This document shows, piece after piece, positions 55,920 through 64,000 of a DNA stretch of 64,000 nt. The stretch is from an uncultured Burkholderiales bacterium (GTDB lineage: Bacteria > Pseudomonadota > Gammaproteobacteria > Burkholderiales > Burkholderiaceae_C), in the NCBI GenBank assembly GCA_943908475.1, contig CALTTG010000011.1, positions 1 to 64,000 on the forward strand. The letters run 5' to 3'. A model generated the notes under the pieces. The model was not told the origin of the DNA, did no database searches, and worked only from the letters and a program-made list of their open reading frames with translations. How positions within the stretch are numbered: position 1 is the first letter of the stretch; each line of letters opens with the position of its first letter. Both the position numbers and the translations under genes were made by a program.

Positions 55920-58214
55920 ATGAGTGCCGACAAACCGTTGTCTGACGCTGAGCAGACCCTCCGCGACGCCGCCTTCGAGTACCACCGTCTGCCTTCGCGC
56001 GGCAAGATCTCGGTGTCACCGACCAAGCCCCTGTCCAACCAGCGCGACCTGTCACTGGCTTACTCGCCGGGCGTGGCCTACCCCTGCCTGGCCATCGAGA
56101 AAGACCCCAGCCTCGCGGCCGATTACACCTCGCGCGGCAATTTGGTGGCCGTGGTCACCAACGGCACGGCGGTGCTGGGGCTGGGTGACATCGGCCCCCT
56201 GGCGTCCAAGCCGGTGATGGAGGGCAAGGGCTGCCTGTTCAAGAAATTTGCCGGCATCGACGTGTTCGACATCGAACTGGCCGAGCGCGACCCCGACAAG
56301 CTGGTCGAGATCATCGCCGCGCTGGAGCCCACGCTGGGCGGCATCAACCTGGAAGACATCAAGGCGCCCGAGTGCTTCTACATTGAGAAGCAGTTGTCGG
56401 CCCGCATGAACATCCCCGTGTTCCACGACGACCAACACGGCACGGCCATCATCTCCAGCGCCGCCTTGCTCAACGCCCTGGAACTGGTCGGCAAAGACAT
56501 CGGCAGCGTCAAGATGGCGGTGTCGGGCGCGGGCGCTGCGGCCATCGCCTGTCTGGACGTGATGGTGGGCCTGGGCGTCAAGCGCGAACACATTTTCGTG
56601 TGCGACTCCAAGGGCGTGATCCACCACGAACGCACCGACAAGCTCGACGAATCGAAGCAACGCTACCAGCAGACCACCACCGCCCGCACCCTGGCCGATG
56701 CCGTCCATGGCGCCGACGTGTTCCTGGGCTGCTCGGCCGCGGGCGTGCTCACGGCCGAGATGGTCAAGACCATGGCCGACAAGCCGGTGATCTTGGCACT
56801 GGCCAACCCCGAGCCCGAGATCCGTCCCGAGGTGGCCAAGGCCGCCCGCCCGGACTGCATCATCGCCACGGGTCGCTCCGACTACCCCAACCAGGTCAAC
56901 AACGTCCTGTGCTTCCCCTACATCTTCCGTGGTGCGCTCGATTGCGGTGCCACCAAGATCACCGAAGCCATGAAGCTGGCGTGTGTGCGCCAGATCGCTG
57001 ATCTGGCCAAGGCCGAAACCTCGGACGAAGTGGCGGCCGCCTACCCTGGCCGCGAGTTGCGCTTTGGCCCCGACTACCTGATCCCGACCCCGTTCGACTC
57101 GCGCCTGATCTTGCGCATTGCGCCCGCCGTGGCCGAAGCCGCTGCCGCGTCCGGCGTGGCCACGCGACCGATCGCCGACCTGAAGGCCTACCGCGACTCG
57201 CTGTCCCAGTTCGTGAGCAACACGGGCCTGTTCATGCGCCCGGTGTTCATGACGGCCAAGGCCAACCCCAAGCGCATTGCCTACGCCGAGGGCGAAGACG
57301 AGCGCGTGCTGCGTGCCGCCCAGGTGGTGGTCGACGAAGGTCTGGCCCACCCCGTGCTGGTGGGGCGCCCTGAAGTGATCGCCACCCGCATCGAGCGGGC
57401 TGGTCTGCGCCTGCAGCCCGGCGTGAACTGCGAAGTCATCAACCCCGGCAAAGACGACCGCTTCAAGCAGTATGTCGAGGCCTATCACCAGCTGCGCGCC
57501 CGCGATGGCATTTCGCCCGACCTGGCCAAGGTGGTGCTGCGCCGTTCGAACTCCCTGATCGCCACCATGTTGGTGAAGATGGGCGATGCCGACGGCATGA
57601 TCTGCGGCGTCATCGGCCGCTATGACTTCCACCTCGACCACATCCGTGACGTCATTGGCACCCGGCCCGAAGCCCACGGCTTGGCGGCCCTGAACGCGCT
57701 GATCCTCGACCAGCACAACCTGTTCATTGCGGACACCTTCGTCAACGAAGACCCCACGGCCGAACAGCTCGCCGACATCGCCACGCTCGCGGTGGAAGAG
57801 GTGCAGCGCTTCGGCCTGCCCCCTCGGGTGGCCTTCCTGTCGCACTCGATGTTCGGCTCCAGCAGCCGGCCGTCGGCCAAGAAGATGCGCCAAGCCCGAG
57901 ACATCTTCGTCAAGCGCATGCCCCACATTCCCGCCGATGGAGAAATGCAGGGCGACGCCGCACTGAGCGAATCGGTTCGCCTCAAGCTGCTGCCCAACAG
58001 CACCTTGCAAGGCACGGCCAACATCCTGATCTGCCCCAACCTCGATGCCGCCAACATCTTGTTCAACGTGCTCAAGATGACGGGTGGCCAGGGCGTGACC
58101 GTGGGGCCCATCTTGCTGGGCGCTGCGGCACCGGTGCACATCCTGACGCCGTCGGCCACCGTGCGCCGCATCGTCAACATGACGGCCGTGGCCGTCGCCC
58201 ACCCGGTGACCTGA
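55920..58214 (+). CDS. maeB: NADP-dependent malic enzyme with phosphate acetyltransferase-like domain
   Basis: 764-residue MaeB. Residues to about 430 form the malic enzyme ([40 protein letters not shown] as the NAD(P) site); about 430-760 is a phosphotransacetylase-like domain ([18 protein letters not shown]) thought to be a regulatory acetyl-CoA sensor. It converts malate to pyruvate plus CO2 with NADP. The ATG at 55920 has a loosely spaced AGGAAG site. Divergent from the GGDEF-EAL gene. Confidence 0.95.
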   Translation: MSADKPLSDAEQTLRDAAFEYHRLPSRGKISVSPTKPLSNQRDLSLAYSPGVAYPCLAIEKDPSLAADYTSRGNLVAVVTNGTAVLGLGDIGPLASKPVMEGKGCLFKKFAGIDVFDIELAERDPDKLVEIIAALEPTLGGINLEDIKAPECFYIEKQLSARMNIPVFHDDQHGTAIISSAALLNALELVGKDIGSVKMAVSGAGAAAIACLDVMVGLGVKREHIFVCDSKGVIHHERTDKLDESKQRYQQTTTARTLADAVHGADVFLGCSAAGVLTAEMVKTMADKPVILALANPEPEIRPEVAKAARPDCIIATGRSDYPNQVNNVLCFPYIFRGALDCGATKITEAMKLACVRQIADLAKAETSDEVAAAYPGRELRFGPDYLIPTPFDSRLILRIAPAVAEAAAASGVATRPIADLKAYRDSLSQFVSNTGLFMRPVFMTAKANPKRIAYAEGEDERVLRAAQVVVDEGLAHPVLVGRPEVIATRIERAGLRLQPGVNCEVINPGKDDRFKQYVEAYHQLRARDGISPDLAKVVLRRSNSLIATMLVKMGDADGMICGVIGRYDFHLDHIRDVIGTRPEAHGLAALNALILDQHNLFIADTFVNEDPTAEQLADIATLAVEEVQRFGLPPRVAFLSHSMFGSSSRPSAKKMRQARDIFVKRMPHIPADGEMQGDAALSESVRLKLLPNSTLQGTANILICPNLDAANILFNVLKMTGGQGVTVGPILLGAAAPVHILTPSATVRRIVNMTAVAVAHPVT

Positions 58215-58224
58215 CCCCTCCGGC

Positions 58225-59151
58225 GTGAGCGTCCCCCGCCCCCACACCGTCCCTGAGCACTCGCCCCACGGCTCGGTGCTTCAGGGCTACGTGGCCGCCT
58301 TGGCCACGGTGGCGATCTGGGCGGGGTTCATCTTGCTGTCCCGCATGGGTGGCAAAACGGGGTTGACCTCGTGGGACATCATCGCCTTGCGGCTGGGCGT
58401 GGGCGGCGGCTTGCTGCTGCCCTTTTGCTGGATGCTGCCATGGCGCACCTGGCTGACCCCCCGCCTGTGGGCCATGGCGGCCATCGGGGGCTTGCTGTTT
58501 TTGGTGCTGGTGTATGCCGGGTTCAAACGGGCGCCCGCGGCCCACGGGGCCATCTTGCTGCCCGGCCTCCAGCCCTTTTTGGTGACGGCCCTGGCCTGGG
58601 CACTGATGGGCACACGCCCCACCCTTCAGCGCATGCTGGGCCTGATCCCCATTGCAGCGGGCGTGGGGTGCGTGGCCGTGCCAGTGTTGATCGGGCACGC
58701 TTCGGGGCCCAGCACCCTGGCAGGCGACGCCTTGTTGCTGGGGGCCTCTGTGGCCTGGGCCACCTACAGCGTGCTGGTCAAGAAGTGGGCGTTTGACCCC
58801 TGGCTGTTGACCCGCGTGGTGGCCGTGGGGTCGGCCCTGGTCTACCTGCCCGTGTACGCCCTGTGGTTGCCCAAAGGCCTGGACACCGTGCCCCTGTCGA
58901 TGCTGGTGCTCCAGGGCCTGTACCAGGGCATTGGTCCGACGATTGTGGCCATGGTGCTGTTCCTTCGGGCCGTGGCCATCTTGGGGGCCGAGCGCACGGG
59001 CGCATTGGTCGCCCTCGTTCCGGTCATGGCGGGCCTCGGGGCCGTGCCCTTGCTCGACGAGCCCCTCACAGGCTGGCTCATGGCCGGACTGGCCCTGGTG
59101 TCGCTGGGGGCCTGGTGGTCATCGCGCCCTGCCCCTGCAGCCTCGACCTGA
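58225..59151 (+). CDS. EamA/DMT-family transporter
   Basis: 308-residue membrane protein with ten hydrophobic segments in two five-helix EamA repeats (VAALATVAIWAGFILLSR and GDALLLGASVAWATYSVLVKKW as repeat starts). It belongs to the drug/metabolite transporter superfamily; substrate unknown. Start is a GTG at 58225, ten bases after maeB, so it may be co-transcribed with it. Confidence 0.88.
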   Translation: MSVPRPHTVPEHSPHGSVLQGYVAALATVAIWAGFILLSRMGGKTGLTSWDIIALRLGVGGGLLLPFCWMLPWRTWLTPRLWAMAAIGGLLFLVLVYAGFKRAPAAHGAILLPGLQPFLVTALAWALMGTRPTLQRMLGLIPIAAGVGCVAVPVLIGHASGPSTLAGDALLLGASVAWATYSVLVKKWAFDPWLLTRVVAVGSALVYLPVYALWLPKGLDTVPLSMLVLQGLYQGIGPTIVAMVLFLRAVAILGAERTGALVALVPVMAGLGAVPLLDEPLTGWLMAGLALVSLGAWWSSRPAPAAST

Positions 59152-59193
59152 ATGTGGGCAGGCACTGGCAAAAAGTTACCAATCAGTCTATAG

Positions 59194-59213
59194 TTTGAAC
59201 CATTGAGTTCAAA
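59194..59213. promoter_or_regulatory. Palindromic operator TTTGAAC-N6-GTTCAAA over the DUF1295-cfa promoter
   Basis: A perfect inverted repeat with 7-bp arms (59194-59200 and 59207-59213), immediately before the DUF1295 start at 59223. It touches the putative minus-10 TATAGT (59189-59194). Position and symmetry suggest a dimeric repressor such as TetR or MarR; none is encoded nearby. Confidence 0.6.
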
Positions 59214-59222
59214 TTGACTGAC

Positions 59223-60002
59223 ATGCCCATCTTGCAAGCAGTCGCCCTGGCGGCGGTGTTCCTCTTTCTGGCCAAGACCCTGGCCTGGCTGATCCAACTC
59301 AAGCGCGGCAATGCCGGCATCGTTGACGGCATCTGGGCGTGGGCCTTGGGCTTGTTGGCCGTGGGGTTCGCGTGGGCCGGCAGCTCGTCGGCGGCCACCC
59401 GTGAAGTGCTGGCCCTGATGGGTCTGGCGTGGGGCGCCCGGCTGGGCACCTACCTCTGGCGCCGCAACTGGTCGAGCCCGGAAGATTGGCGCTACGCCAA
59501 GTTCCGCGCCGAATGGGGCGCGCAGGCCCAGTTCAAAATGTTCTGGTTCTTGCAGTTCCAGAACGTGTTCACCCTGGCCCTGGCCTGCAGCGCCTTTTTG
59601 CCCGCGGCTTACCGGGAGGGCAGTGCGCCCACCTGGGCCCTGGCACTGGCCGTGGGCATCTGGCTGGTGGCCGCCGTGGGCGAAGCGGTGGCCGATGCCC
59701 AGCTTCGCACCTTCAAGGCCGATCCTCGCAACCGGGGCCAGGTGTGTGACGTCGGCCTGTGGCAACACTCTCGTCACCCCAACTATTTCTTTGAGTGCGT
59801 GCACTGGCTGGCCTACGTGCCCTTGGCCTGGGGCAGCCCCCTGTGGGTCTGGACCCTGATCGCCCCGGTGGTGATGTGGGTGCTCATCCTGAAAATCTCC
59901 GGCGTGCCCATGATGGAGGCCGAAATGGCCAACCGCAAAGCGGGCTATGCCGAGTACATGCGCCGAACCAACCGACTCATCCCTGGCCCTGTGCGGCACT
60001 GA
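59223..60002 (+). CDS. DUF1295 membrane protein (steroid 5-alpha-reductase-like)
   Basis: 259-residue integral membrane protein of the DUF1295 family, related to steroid 5-alpha-reductases and isoprenylcysteine methyltransferases. Conserved parts are LWRRNWSSPEDWRYAKFR, GLWQHSRHPNYFFE (with the SRHPNY signature) and AGYAEYMRRTNRLIP. The family is often found next to Cfa-type methyltransferases, as here, so a role in membrane lipid alteration is plausible. The ATG at 59223 is preferred to a TTG at 59214. It is first in a likely operon of three genes. Confidence 0.87.
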   Translation: MPILQAVALAAVFLFLAKTLAWLIQLKRGNAGIVDGIWAWALGLLAVGFAWAGSSSAATREVLALMGLAWGARLGTYLWRRNWSSPEDWRYAKFRAEWGAQAQFKMFWFLQFQNVFTLALACSAFLPAAYREGSAPTWALALAVGIWLVAAVGEAVADAQLRTFKADPRNRGQVCDVGLWQHSRHPNYFFECVHWLAYVPLAWGSPLWVWTLIAPVVMWVLILKISGVPMMEAEMANRKAGYAEYMRRTNRLIPGPVRH

Positions 60003-60019
60003 ACCCGAGGACGCTCTCC

Positions 60020-61075
60020 ATGATTGACGCGATCAACTGGGCCGAATCCGGCCTGCTGCCCGATGGACTGATCCGCACCGGCATGCGCCGGCTGATGGCG
60101 CAGCGCATTGCCGACCATGCGGCCACCCCCCTGTCGCAACGCACAGCCGACTTCCGGCGCTTCATGACCGAGATGCGCAACAGCCCGATTGCCATCAACA
60201 CGCACGACGCCAACGAACAGCACTATGAAGTGCCGGCCCATTTCTTTGACCTGCACTTGGGCCCTCGCCGCAAATACTCGTGCTGCTGGTACGACACCGG
60301 CCGCGAAACACTGGCGCAGGCCGAAGAGGCCATGCTGCGCCTGTACGCCCAACGCGCTCGGCTCGACGAGCTCGCCGCGGGCAGCCGCGTGCTCGACCTG
60401 GGTTGTGGGTGGGGGTCACTGAGCCTGTGGCTGGCCGAGCATTTCCCGCATTTGGAAATCGTCGGCTTGAGCAACTCGAACGGACAGCGCGAGTTCATCG
60501 AACAGCAGGCGCGCAAGCAGGGCTTGGCCAACCTTCGCATCTGCACCGGGAACATTGCGGAGTACGAGTTGCCCGCCGAGGTTCGGCTGGGCGGCTTCGA
60601 CCGCATTTTGTCCATCGAAATGTTCGAGCACATGCGCAACCACGAGAAGCTGATGGCCAAGCTGCGCCGGTGGATGAAGCCCCAGGCCCTGCTGTTCGTG
60701 CACATCTTTGCGCACCCGACCATGTGCTACCCCTACGAGGTCAAAGACCGCAGCGACTGGATGACGAAGTATTTCTTCCTGGGCGGCATCATGCCCAGCG
60801 AACACTTGCTCACGCACTACCAGGACGACATGAAGCTGGTCGACCAATGGTGGGTGGACGGCACCCACTACCAGCAGACGGCCGAGCACTGGCTGCAGGG
60901 CATGGACCAGGCCAAAACGCAGATCATGCCCATCTTCCGGGACGCTTACGGCCACCAAGATGCCGAACGCTGGTTCCAGCGCTGGCGCATGTTCTACATG
61001 GCCGTGGCGGAATTTTTCGGCTACGACAAAGGTCGTGAGTGGGGCGTGAGCCACTACCTGTTTGAGGCGCGCTGA
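60020..61075 (+). CDS. Cyclopropane-fatty-acyl-phospholipid synthase-family methyltransferase
   Basis: 351-residue SAM-dependent methyltransferase. The SAM site is VLDLGCGWGSLSLWLAE; HYEVPAHFFDLHLGPRRKYS is the family lipid region, and IFAHPTMCYPY and SHYLFEAR match the Cfa group. It is shorter than E. coli Cfa (382 residues). It probably methylates membrane fatty acids (cyclopropane or methyl-branch). It is 17 bases after DUF1295 and three bases before the next gene. Confidence 0.88.
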   Translation: MIDAINWAESGLLPDGLIRTGMRRLMAQRIADHAATPLSQRTADFRRFMTEMRNSPIAINTHDANEQHYEVPAHFFDLHLGPRRKYSCCWYDTGRETLAQAEEAMLRLYAQRARLDELAAGSRVLDLGCGWGSLSLWLAEHFPHLEIVGLSNSNGQREFIEQQARKQGLANLRICTGNIAEYELPAEVRLGGFDRILSIEMFEHMRNHEKLMAKLRRWMKPQALLFVHIFAHPTMCYPYEVKDRSDWMTKYFFLGGIMPSEHLLTHYQDDMKLVDQWWVDGTHYQQTAEHWLQGMDQAKTQIMPIFRDAYGHQDAERWFQRWRMFYMAVAEFFGYDKGREWGVSHYLFEAR

Positions 61076-61078
61076 GCC

Positions 61079-61873
61079 ATGGTGTCGCGCCGTGATGCCC
61101 TGGTCTGGCCCCTCGTGGGTTGGGCGAGCACCTCGCTGGCCCAGACGCGGGCGGGCACCCCTCGGCCCTCGCGCCAGCGGGTGGTGGGCGTGGCCGTGGA
61201 CCCGGGCACCCAAAAGTTCCTCTACACCGAGGTGCATGACCAGGTGCTGGCGGCCGACGGCTCGGTCTTGACCGGCACCACCACCTACCATGCCAGCTCG
61301 GGCCAAGAGATCGGGCGCAAAACGCTGGACTACCGCCAAAACCGCACCATCCCCATTTTCCGGATGGAGATGCCGGGGCCGGCCTACGCCGAGGGCATCC
61401 GACAGGTCAAGGGCAGCGTCGACGTCTTCAAAGAAGACCGCGGCCGCACCCGCAGCAAAACCCTGTCGCTTGACGATGGCCTGGTGGCCGCCGATTCCGG
61501 CTTCAACCAGTTGCTGATCGACCACCTGTCCACCCTCCAGCGGGGTGAACCCCTGGCCTTCCGCCTGATCGTGGCCGGACAAACCGACGCCTACCGTTTT
61601 CAGGCCACCAAGGTGGGTGAAGGCAGTGTCGACGGCGAGCCCACGCTTCGGCTGCGCGTGGCGCCCGACTCCATGCTGCGCTGGCTGGTCGACCCCATCG
61701 ACCTGGTCTACGGCACCGCCCCCCTTCGCCTGCTGGAGTACCGAGGGGTCTCGAACGTGATCGACCCTGCATCGGGCGAGGTCTACCGGCGCGTGAGGGT
61801 GCATTACCCCCGCCAGTTGCCCCCCGAGGCGCAGGCCGCCCTGGCATCAAGTTCAAGGAATCCGGACCGATAA
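61079..61873 (+). CDS. Uncharacterised exported protein (third gene of the DUF1295-cfa operon)
   Basis: 264-residue protein, family not recognised. The N terminus (MVSRRDALVWPLVGWASTSLAQT) looks like a signal peptide, possibly Tat, cleaved near AQT. The rest is predicted beta-rich (ADGSVLTGTTTYHASSG, RLIVAGQTDAYRFQATKVGEG, SNVIDPASGEVYRRVRV). It starts three bases after the cfa-like gene, so probably one operon. The last codons, CGA TAA, form part of the sigma-28 minus-10 box of the following gene. Role in lipid modification or membrane homeostasis is only an inference. Confidence 0.75.
   Translation: MVSRRDALVWPLVGWASTSLAQTRAGTPRPSRQRVVGVAVDPGTQKFLYTEVHDQVLAADGSVLTGTTTYHASSGQEIGRKTLDYRQNRTIPIFRMEMPGPAYAEGIRQVKGSVDVFKEDRGRTRSKTLSLDDGLVAADSGFNQLLIDHLSTLQRGEPLAFRLIVAGQTDAYRFQATKVGEGSVDGEPTLRLRVAPDSMLRWLVDPIDLVYGTAPLRLLEYRGVSNVIDPASGEVYRRVRVHYPRQLPPEAQAALASSSRNPDR
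61847..61873 (+). promoter_or_regulatory. Sigma-28 promoter of chemoreceptor 3
   Basis: TCAAGTTC (61847-61854), 11-base spacer, ACCGATAA (61866-61873): a near-perfect FliA promoter with one minus-10 mismatch. The stop codon of the upstream gene is inside the minus-10 box. The receptor ATG is 28 bases downstream. Confidence 0.8.
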
Positions 61874-61901
61874 GCATAGGGCCCAAACTCTTTGGACCCT
61901 C

Positions 61902-63536
61902 ATGACTCGTTATCTGCTCTGGCCTGGGATGCAGCTGATGCGCCGTCTGTCTGTGACGGCAAAACTCTTTCTCCTGGCCGCCCTCATCACCTGCGCCACC
62001 TTGGGCTTGGCGCTGCGCATCGACCCCTTGCTTCATGACGCCAGTGCCCGCTGGCAACTCTGGAGCACCGCATGGGCCCTGTGGGCGCTGTGTGTGTACA
62101 TCGGTGGATGCTTCCTGCGCACCAGTTCTGGCGCCATTCACGTGCTGCAAGGCTCGGTGGCCCACCTCGCCACGGGTGACTTCAGCGCCCGCATCCGTTT
62201 GCGCAACACCGACGAGCTCGCCACGGTGGCCCGCACCATGGACCAGATGACCGACCACCTCTCGCAGATGGTGTCGGACGTGCGGAGCTCCTCGTCCATG
62301 GTCGCGCAGACAGGCCTGGCCCTGGCGGCCGACATCAAGTCCCTGGCGCAGCGCACGGAAGAACAGGCGGCCAGCCTGGAAGAAACCGCCGCCAGCGTGC
62401 ACGAAATCTCCACCGCCGTGGGCAAGAGCGCCACCAGCGCCCAAGACGTGGACCACATGGCCGGCACCGTGCGGCACATCGCCGAAGAAGGTGGTCGAGC
62501 CGTGCTGGAAGCGGTGACCTCGGTGCAAGACATTCAGCGCAGCTCGCGCCAAATGCAAGACATCATCAACGTGATTGAAGGCATCTCGTTCCAGACCAAC
62601 CTGTTGGCCCTCAATGCGGCGGTGGAAGCCGCTCGCGCGGGTGAGCAAGGCAAGGGCTTTGCCGTGGTCGCCAGCGAAGTGCGGGCCCTGGCGCAGCGAA
62701 GCGCCACCGCCGCCAAAGAGATCAAGTCGCTGATTCAGCAGTCGGTGGACCTGGTCGAGCGCGGGGTCACGCAAATCAACGGCACCCACGGCACCTTCAC
62801 GCAAATCGTCGATGGCATCCGCCGAGTGGCCGACAGCACCAGGGTCATCGCCACCAGCGCCACCGAGCAAAGCCTGGCCCTGGCCCAGGTGTCGCAGGCC
62901 GTGAACCACCTCGACAACATCACCCAGGAAAACGCCCGCATGGTGGACGAGGCCTTCCACGCTTCCTCGCACCTGAGCACGCGGGCGCAACAGTTGTCTC
63001 AGGCCGTGGGCACCTTCCGCTTGCGGCAAGGCAGTGCCGACGAAGCCCTGGCCCTGGTGGAGCGCGCCGTGGCCCTCTACCAGGCACAAGGCCCCAGTGC
63101 CCTGACGGCCATCACCGAGCAGCACCCGACCTTCACCGACCGCGACATGTACGTCTTCGCCTTCGACCGGCAAGGCCACTACCGCGCGCTGTCGGGCAAG
63201 CCCGAGAAGGTGGGCACGGCCGTGAAAGACAACCCCGGGGTGGACGGCGCCAAGCTGGTGCGAGATGCCTTCGAACAAGCCGAGCACGGCGGCGGCTGGG
63301 TGGACTACCACTTCACCAACCCCCAGACGGGCGCGGTCGACCTCAAGACCTCGTACGTGCTGCCGGTGAGCGCCGACCTGGTCATCGGGTGCGGGGTCTA
63401 CAAGTCCAGGGACCTGTCGCCTGACAGCCTGTTGAGAACCCTCCAGCACGGCAAACTGCGCCAAGAGCAGGCCAGCCGACTCCCGCACCCCGTAGACTTC
63501 GGGTCTGCCTCGTCCGCTCGGCCTCAGATGGCCTGA
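61902..63536 (+). CDS. Chemoreceptor 3 with C-terminal cytoplasmic Cache-like domain
   Basis: 544-residue methyl-accepting chemotaxis protein. TM1 is at about 19-40 and TM2 at about 54-72, with only about 13 residues between, so there is no periplasmic sensing domain. HAMP (72-125) and the signalling coiled coil with [17 protein letters not shown] at about 227-243 follow. Residues about 378-502 form a Cache-like domain (EALALVERAVALYQAQG, DMYVFAFDRQGHYRAL, TSYVLPVSADLVIGCGVYK) placed C-terminally in the cytoplasm. It probably senses an internal ligand or metabolic state. Expressed from a sigma-28 promoter. Confidence 0.9.
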   Translation: MTRYLLWPGMQLMRRLSVTAKLFLLAALITCATLGLALRIDPLLHDASARWQLWSTAWALWALCVYIGGCFLRTSSGAIHVLQGSVAHLATGDFSARIRLRNTDELATVARTMDQMTDHLSQMVSDVRSSSSMVAQTGLALAADIKSLAQRTEEQAASLEETAASVHEISTAVGKSATSAQDVDHMAGTVRHIAEEGGRAVLEAVTSVQDIQRSSRQMQDIINVIEGISFQTNLLALNAAVEAARAGEQGKGFAVVASEVRALAQRSATAAKEIKSLIQQSVDLVERGVTQINGTHGTFTQIVDGIRRVADSTRVIATSATEQSLALAQVSQAVNHLDNITQENARMVDEAFHASSHLSTRAQQLSQAVGTFRLRQGSADEALALVERAVALYQAQGPSALTAITEQHPTFTDRDMYVFAFDRQGHYRALSGKPEKVGTAVKDNPGVDGAKLVRDAFEQAEHGGGWVDYHFTNPQTGAVDLKTSYVLPVSADLVIGCGVYKSRDLSPDSLLRTLQHGKLRQEQASRLPHPVDFGSASSARPQMA

Positions 63537-63542
63537 CCCCTG

Positions 63543-64000
63543 ATGTCACTGCCCCGCCACGTCAACCTTGCGCACCGCCACATTCCGCACTGGATCGGCG
63601 GCCAGCCCGTCGCTCCCGAGAACGCCCCTGCGCTGGAGGTGTTCAACCCCGCCACGGGACAGGTGATTCGCCACCTGAGCGCCGCCTCGGCCGATGACGT
63701 CAGTGCCGCCGTGGCCTCGGCCCACCAGGCCTTCCCGGCATGGGCCGAGATGCCCCCCATTCGGCGCGCCCGCATCCTGAACCGTTTCCTGGGCCTGCTG
63801 AACACCCACCTGGACGACCTGGCACGGCTGATCTCGCAGGAACACGGCAAGGTCTTCAACGATGCCCAAGGCGAGGTGATGCGGGGCATCGACATCGTGG
63901 AATTCGCCTGTGGGGCACCGCAGTTGCTCAAGGGCGACTTCACCGACCAGGTCTCGACCGGCATCGACAACTGGACCGTTCGACAGCCGCTGGGGGTGGT
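63543..64000 (+). CDS. mmsA: Methylmalonate-semialdehyde dehydrogenase (partial, runs off the end)
   Basis: The first 152 codons of a CoA-acylating methylmalonate/malonate-semialdehyde dehydrogenase. The reading frame from ATG at 63543 gives [20 protein letters not shown], then [30 protein letters not shown] and [10 protein letters not shown] (in pieces), which is MmsA-like. The enzyme acts in valine and inositol breakdown and needs CoA. The ATG is seven bases after the chemoreceptor stop codon (63536). The catalytic cysteine lies beyond the window. Confidence 0.9.
   Translation, partial: MSLPRHVNLAHRHIPHWIGGQPVAPENAPALEVFNPATGQVIRHLSAASADDVSAAVASAHQAFPAWAEMPPIRRARILNRFLGLLNTHLDDLARLISQEHGKVFNDAQGEVMRGIDIVEFACGAPQLLKGDFTDQVSTGIDNWTVRQPLGV

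Noticed and set aside
56052..58247. Antisense open frame over maeB (731 codons)
   Set aside because: Same cause as above; maeB has full family motifs on the plus strand.
61503..63488. Antisense open frame over chemoreceptor 3 (661 codons)
   Set aside because: The receptor on the plus strand has transmembrane helices, HAMP and signalling motifs; the antisense frame is low-complexity.
1..64000. Mobile elements, CRISPR arrays, rRNA and tRNA genes
   Set aside because: I looked for transposase-like proteins, repeated spacers and tRNA/rRNA-like sequences and saw none.

Overview
The window is 64 kb of GC-rich, densely coding chromosome from a motile, aerobic Gram-negative bacterium. It is most likely a betaproteobacterium of the order Burkholderiales, near Comamonadaceae or Aquabacterium-like genera. 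This rests on protein resemblance (MinCDE, GlnRS, TrpS with a C-terminal extension, DUF3717-DUF1289 fusion, AmiE, FmdA), two PEP-CTERM proteins and sigma-28 type promoters. I see no rRNA, tRNA, CRISPR array, insertion sequence or prophage, and no non-coding stretch longer than about 300 bases, so this reads as ordinary core chromosome.

Layout. 0-2 kb: minCDE, then an orphan ParA-type ATPase. 2.7-6.8 kb: glycerol-3-phosphate catabolism (glpD divergent from glpR-glpK) with phased GlpR-type repeats. 6.8-11.9 kb: DUF1993 protein, HDOD protein, cytochrome P450, dusC, rbgA/ylqF. 11.9-19.8 kb: two chemoreceptors, a UvrD-like helicase, a NYN/OST-HTH protein and a renalase-like flavoprotein. 19.8-32 kb: a periplasmic glycerophosphodiesterase, two PEP-CTERM proteins, glnS, a lipase-foldase pair, an AraC regulator with a secreted hydrolase, trpS and purN. 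32-43.3 kb: a LuxR-type response regulator, a very large NCS1-permease/hybrid-kinase fusion, and divergently a urea/short-chain-amide ABC transporter with formamidase (urtABCDE-fmdAB). 43.4-52.4 kb: two ion antiporters, DUF427, a GST, arfB, aliphatic amidase amiE, an AraC regulator, a sterol-desaturase-like protein and an RsmB-type methyltransferase. 52.4-64 kb: a polysaccharide export protein, a GGDEF-EAL protein, maeB, a DMT transporter, a DUF1295-Cfa-unknown operon, a third chemoreceptor and the start of mmsA.

How the genes work together. The most interesting block is 32.1-43.3 kb. A protein that looks like a whole nucleobase/hydantoin-family permease fused to a cysteine-rich linker, a histidine kinase and a receiver overlaps its partner response regulator. 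It is divergent from a transporter and enzymes that import small amides or urea and release ammonia. Together with amiE at 48 kb this suggests a nitrogen-scavenging module controlled by a transporter-like sensor. A strong hairpin terminator between the binding-protein gene and the permease genes would bias expression toward the binding protein.

A second theme is motility. Three chemoreceptor genes and the GGDEF-EAL gene each have a GCCGATAA-type sigma-28 (FliA) minus-10 element upstream, placing them in the flagellar late-gene regulon. One receptor has almost no periplasmic domain and carries a Cache-like domain at its cytoplasmic C terminus. Gene functions are assigned by recognising family motifs by eye; no database search was possible.
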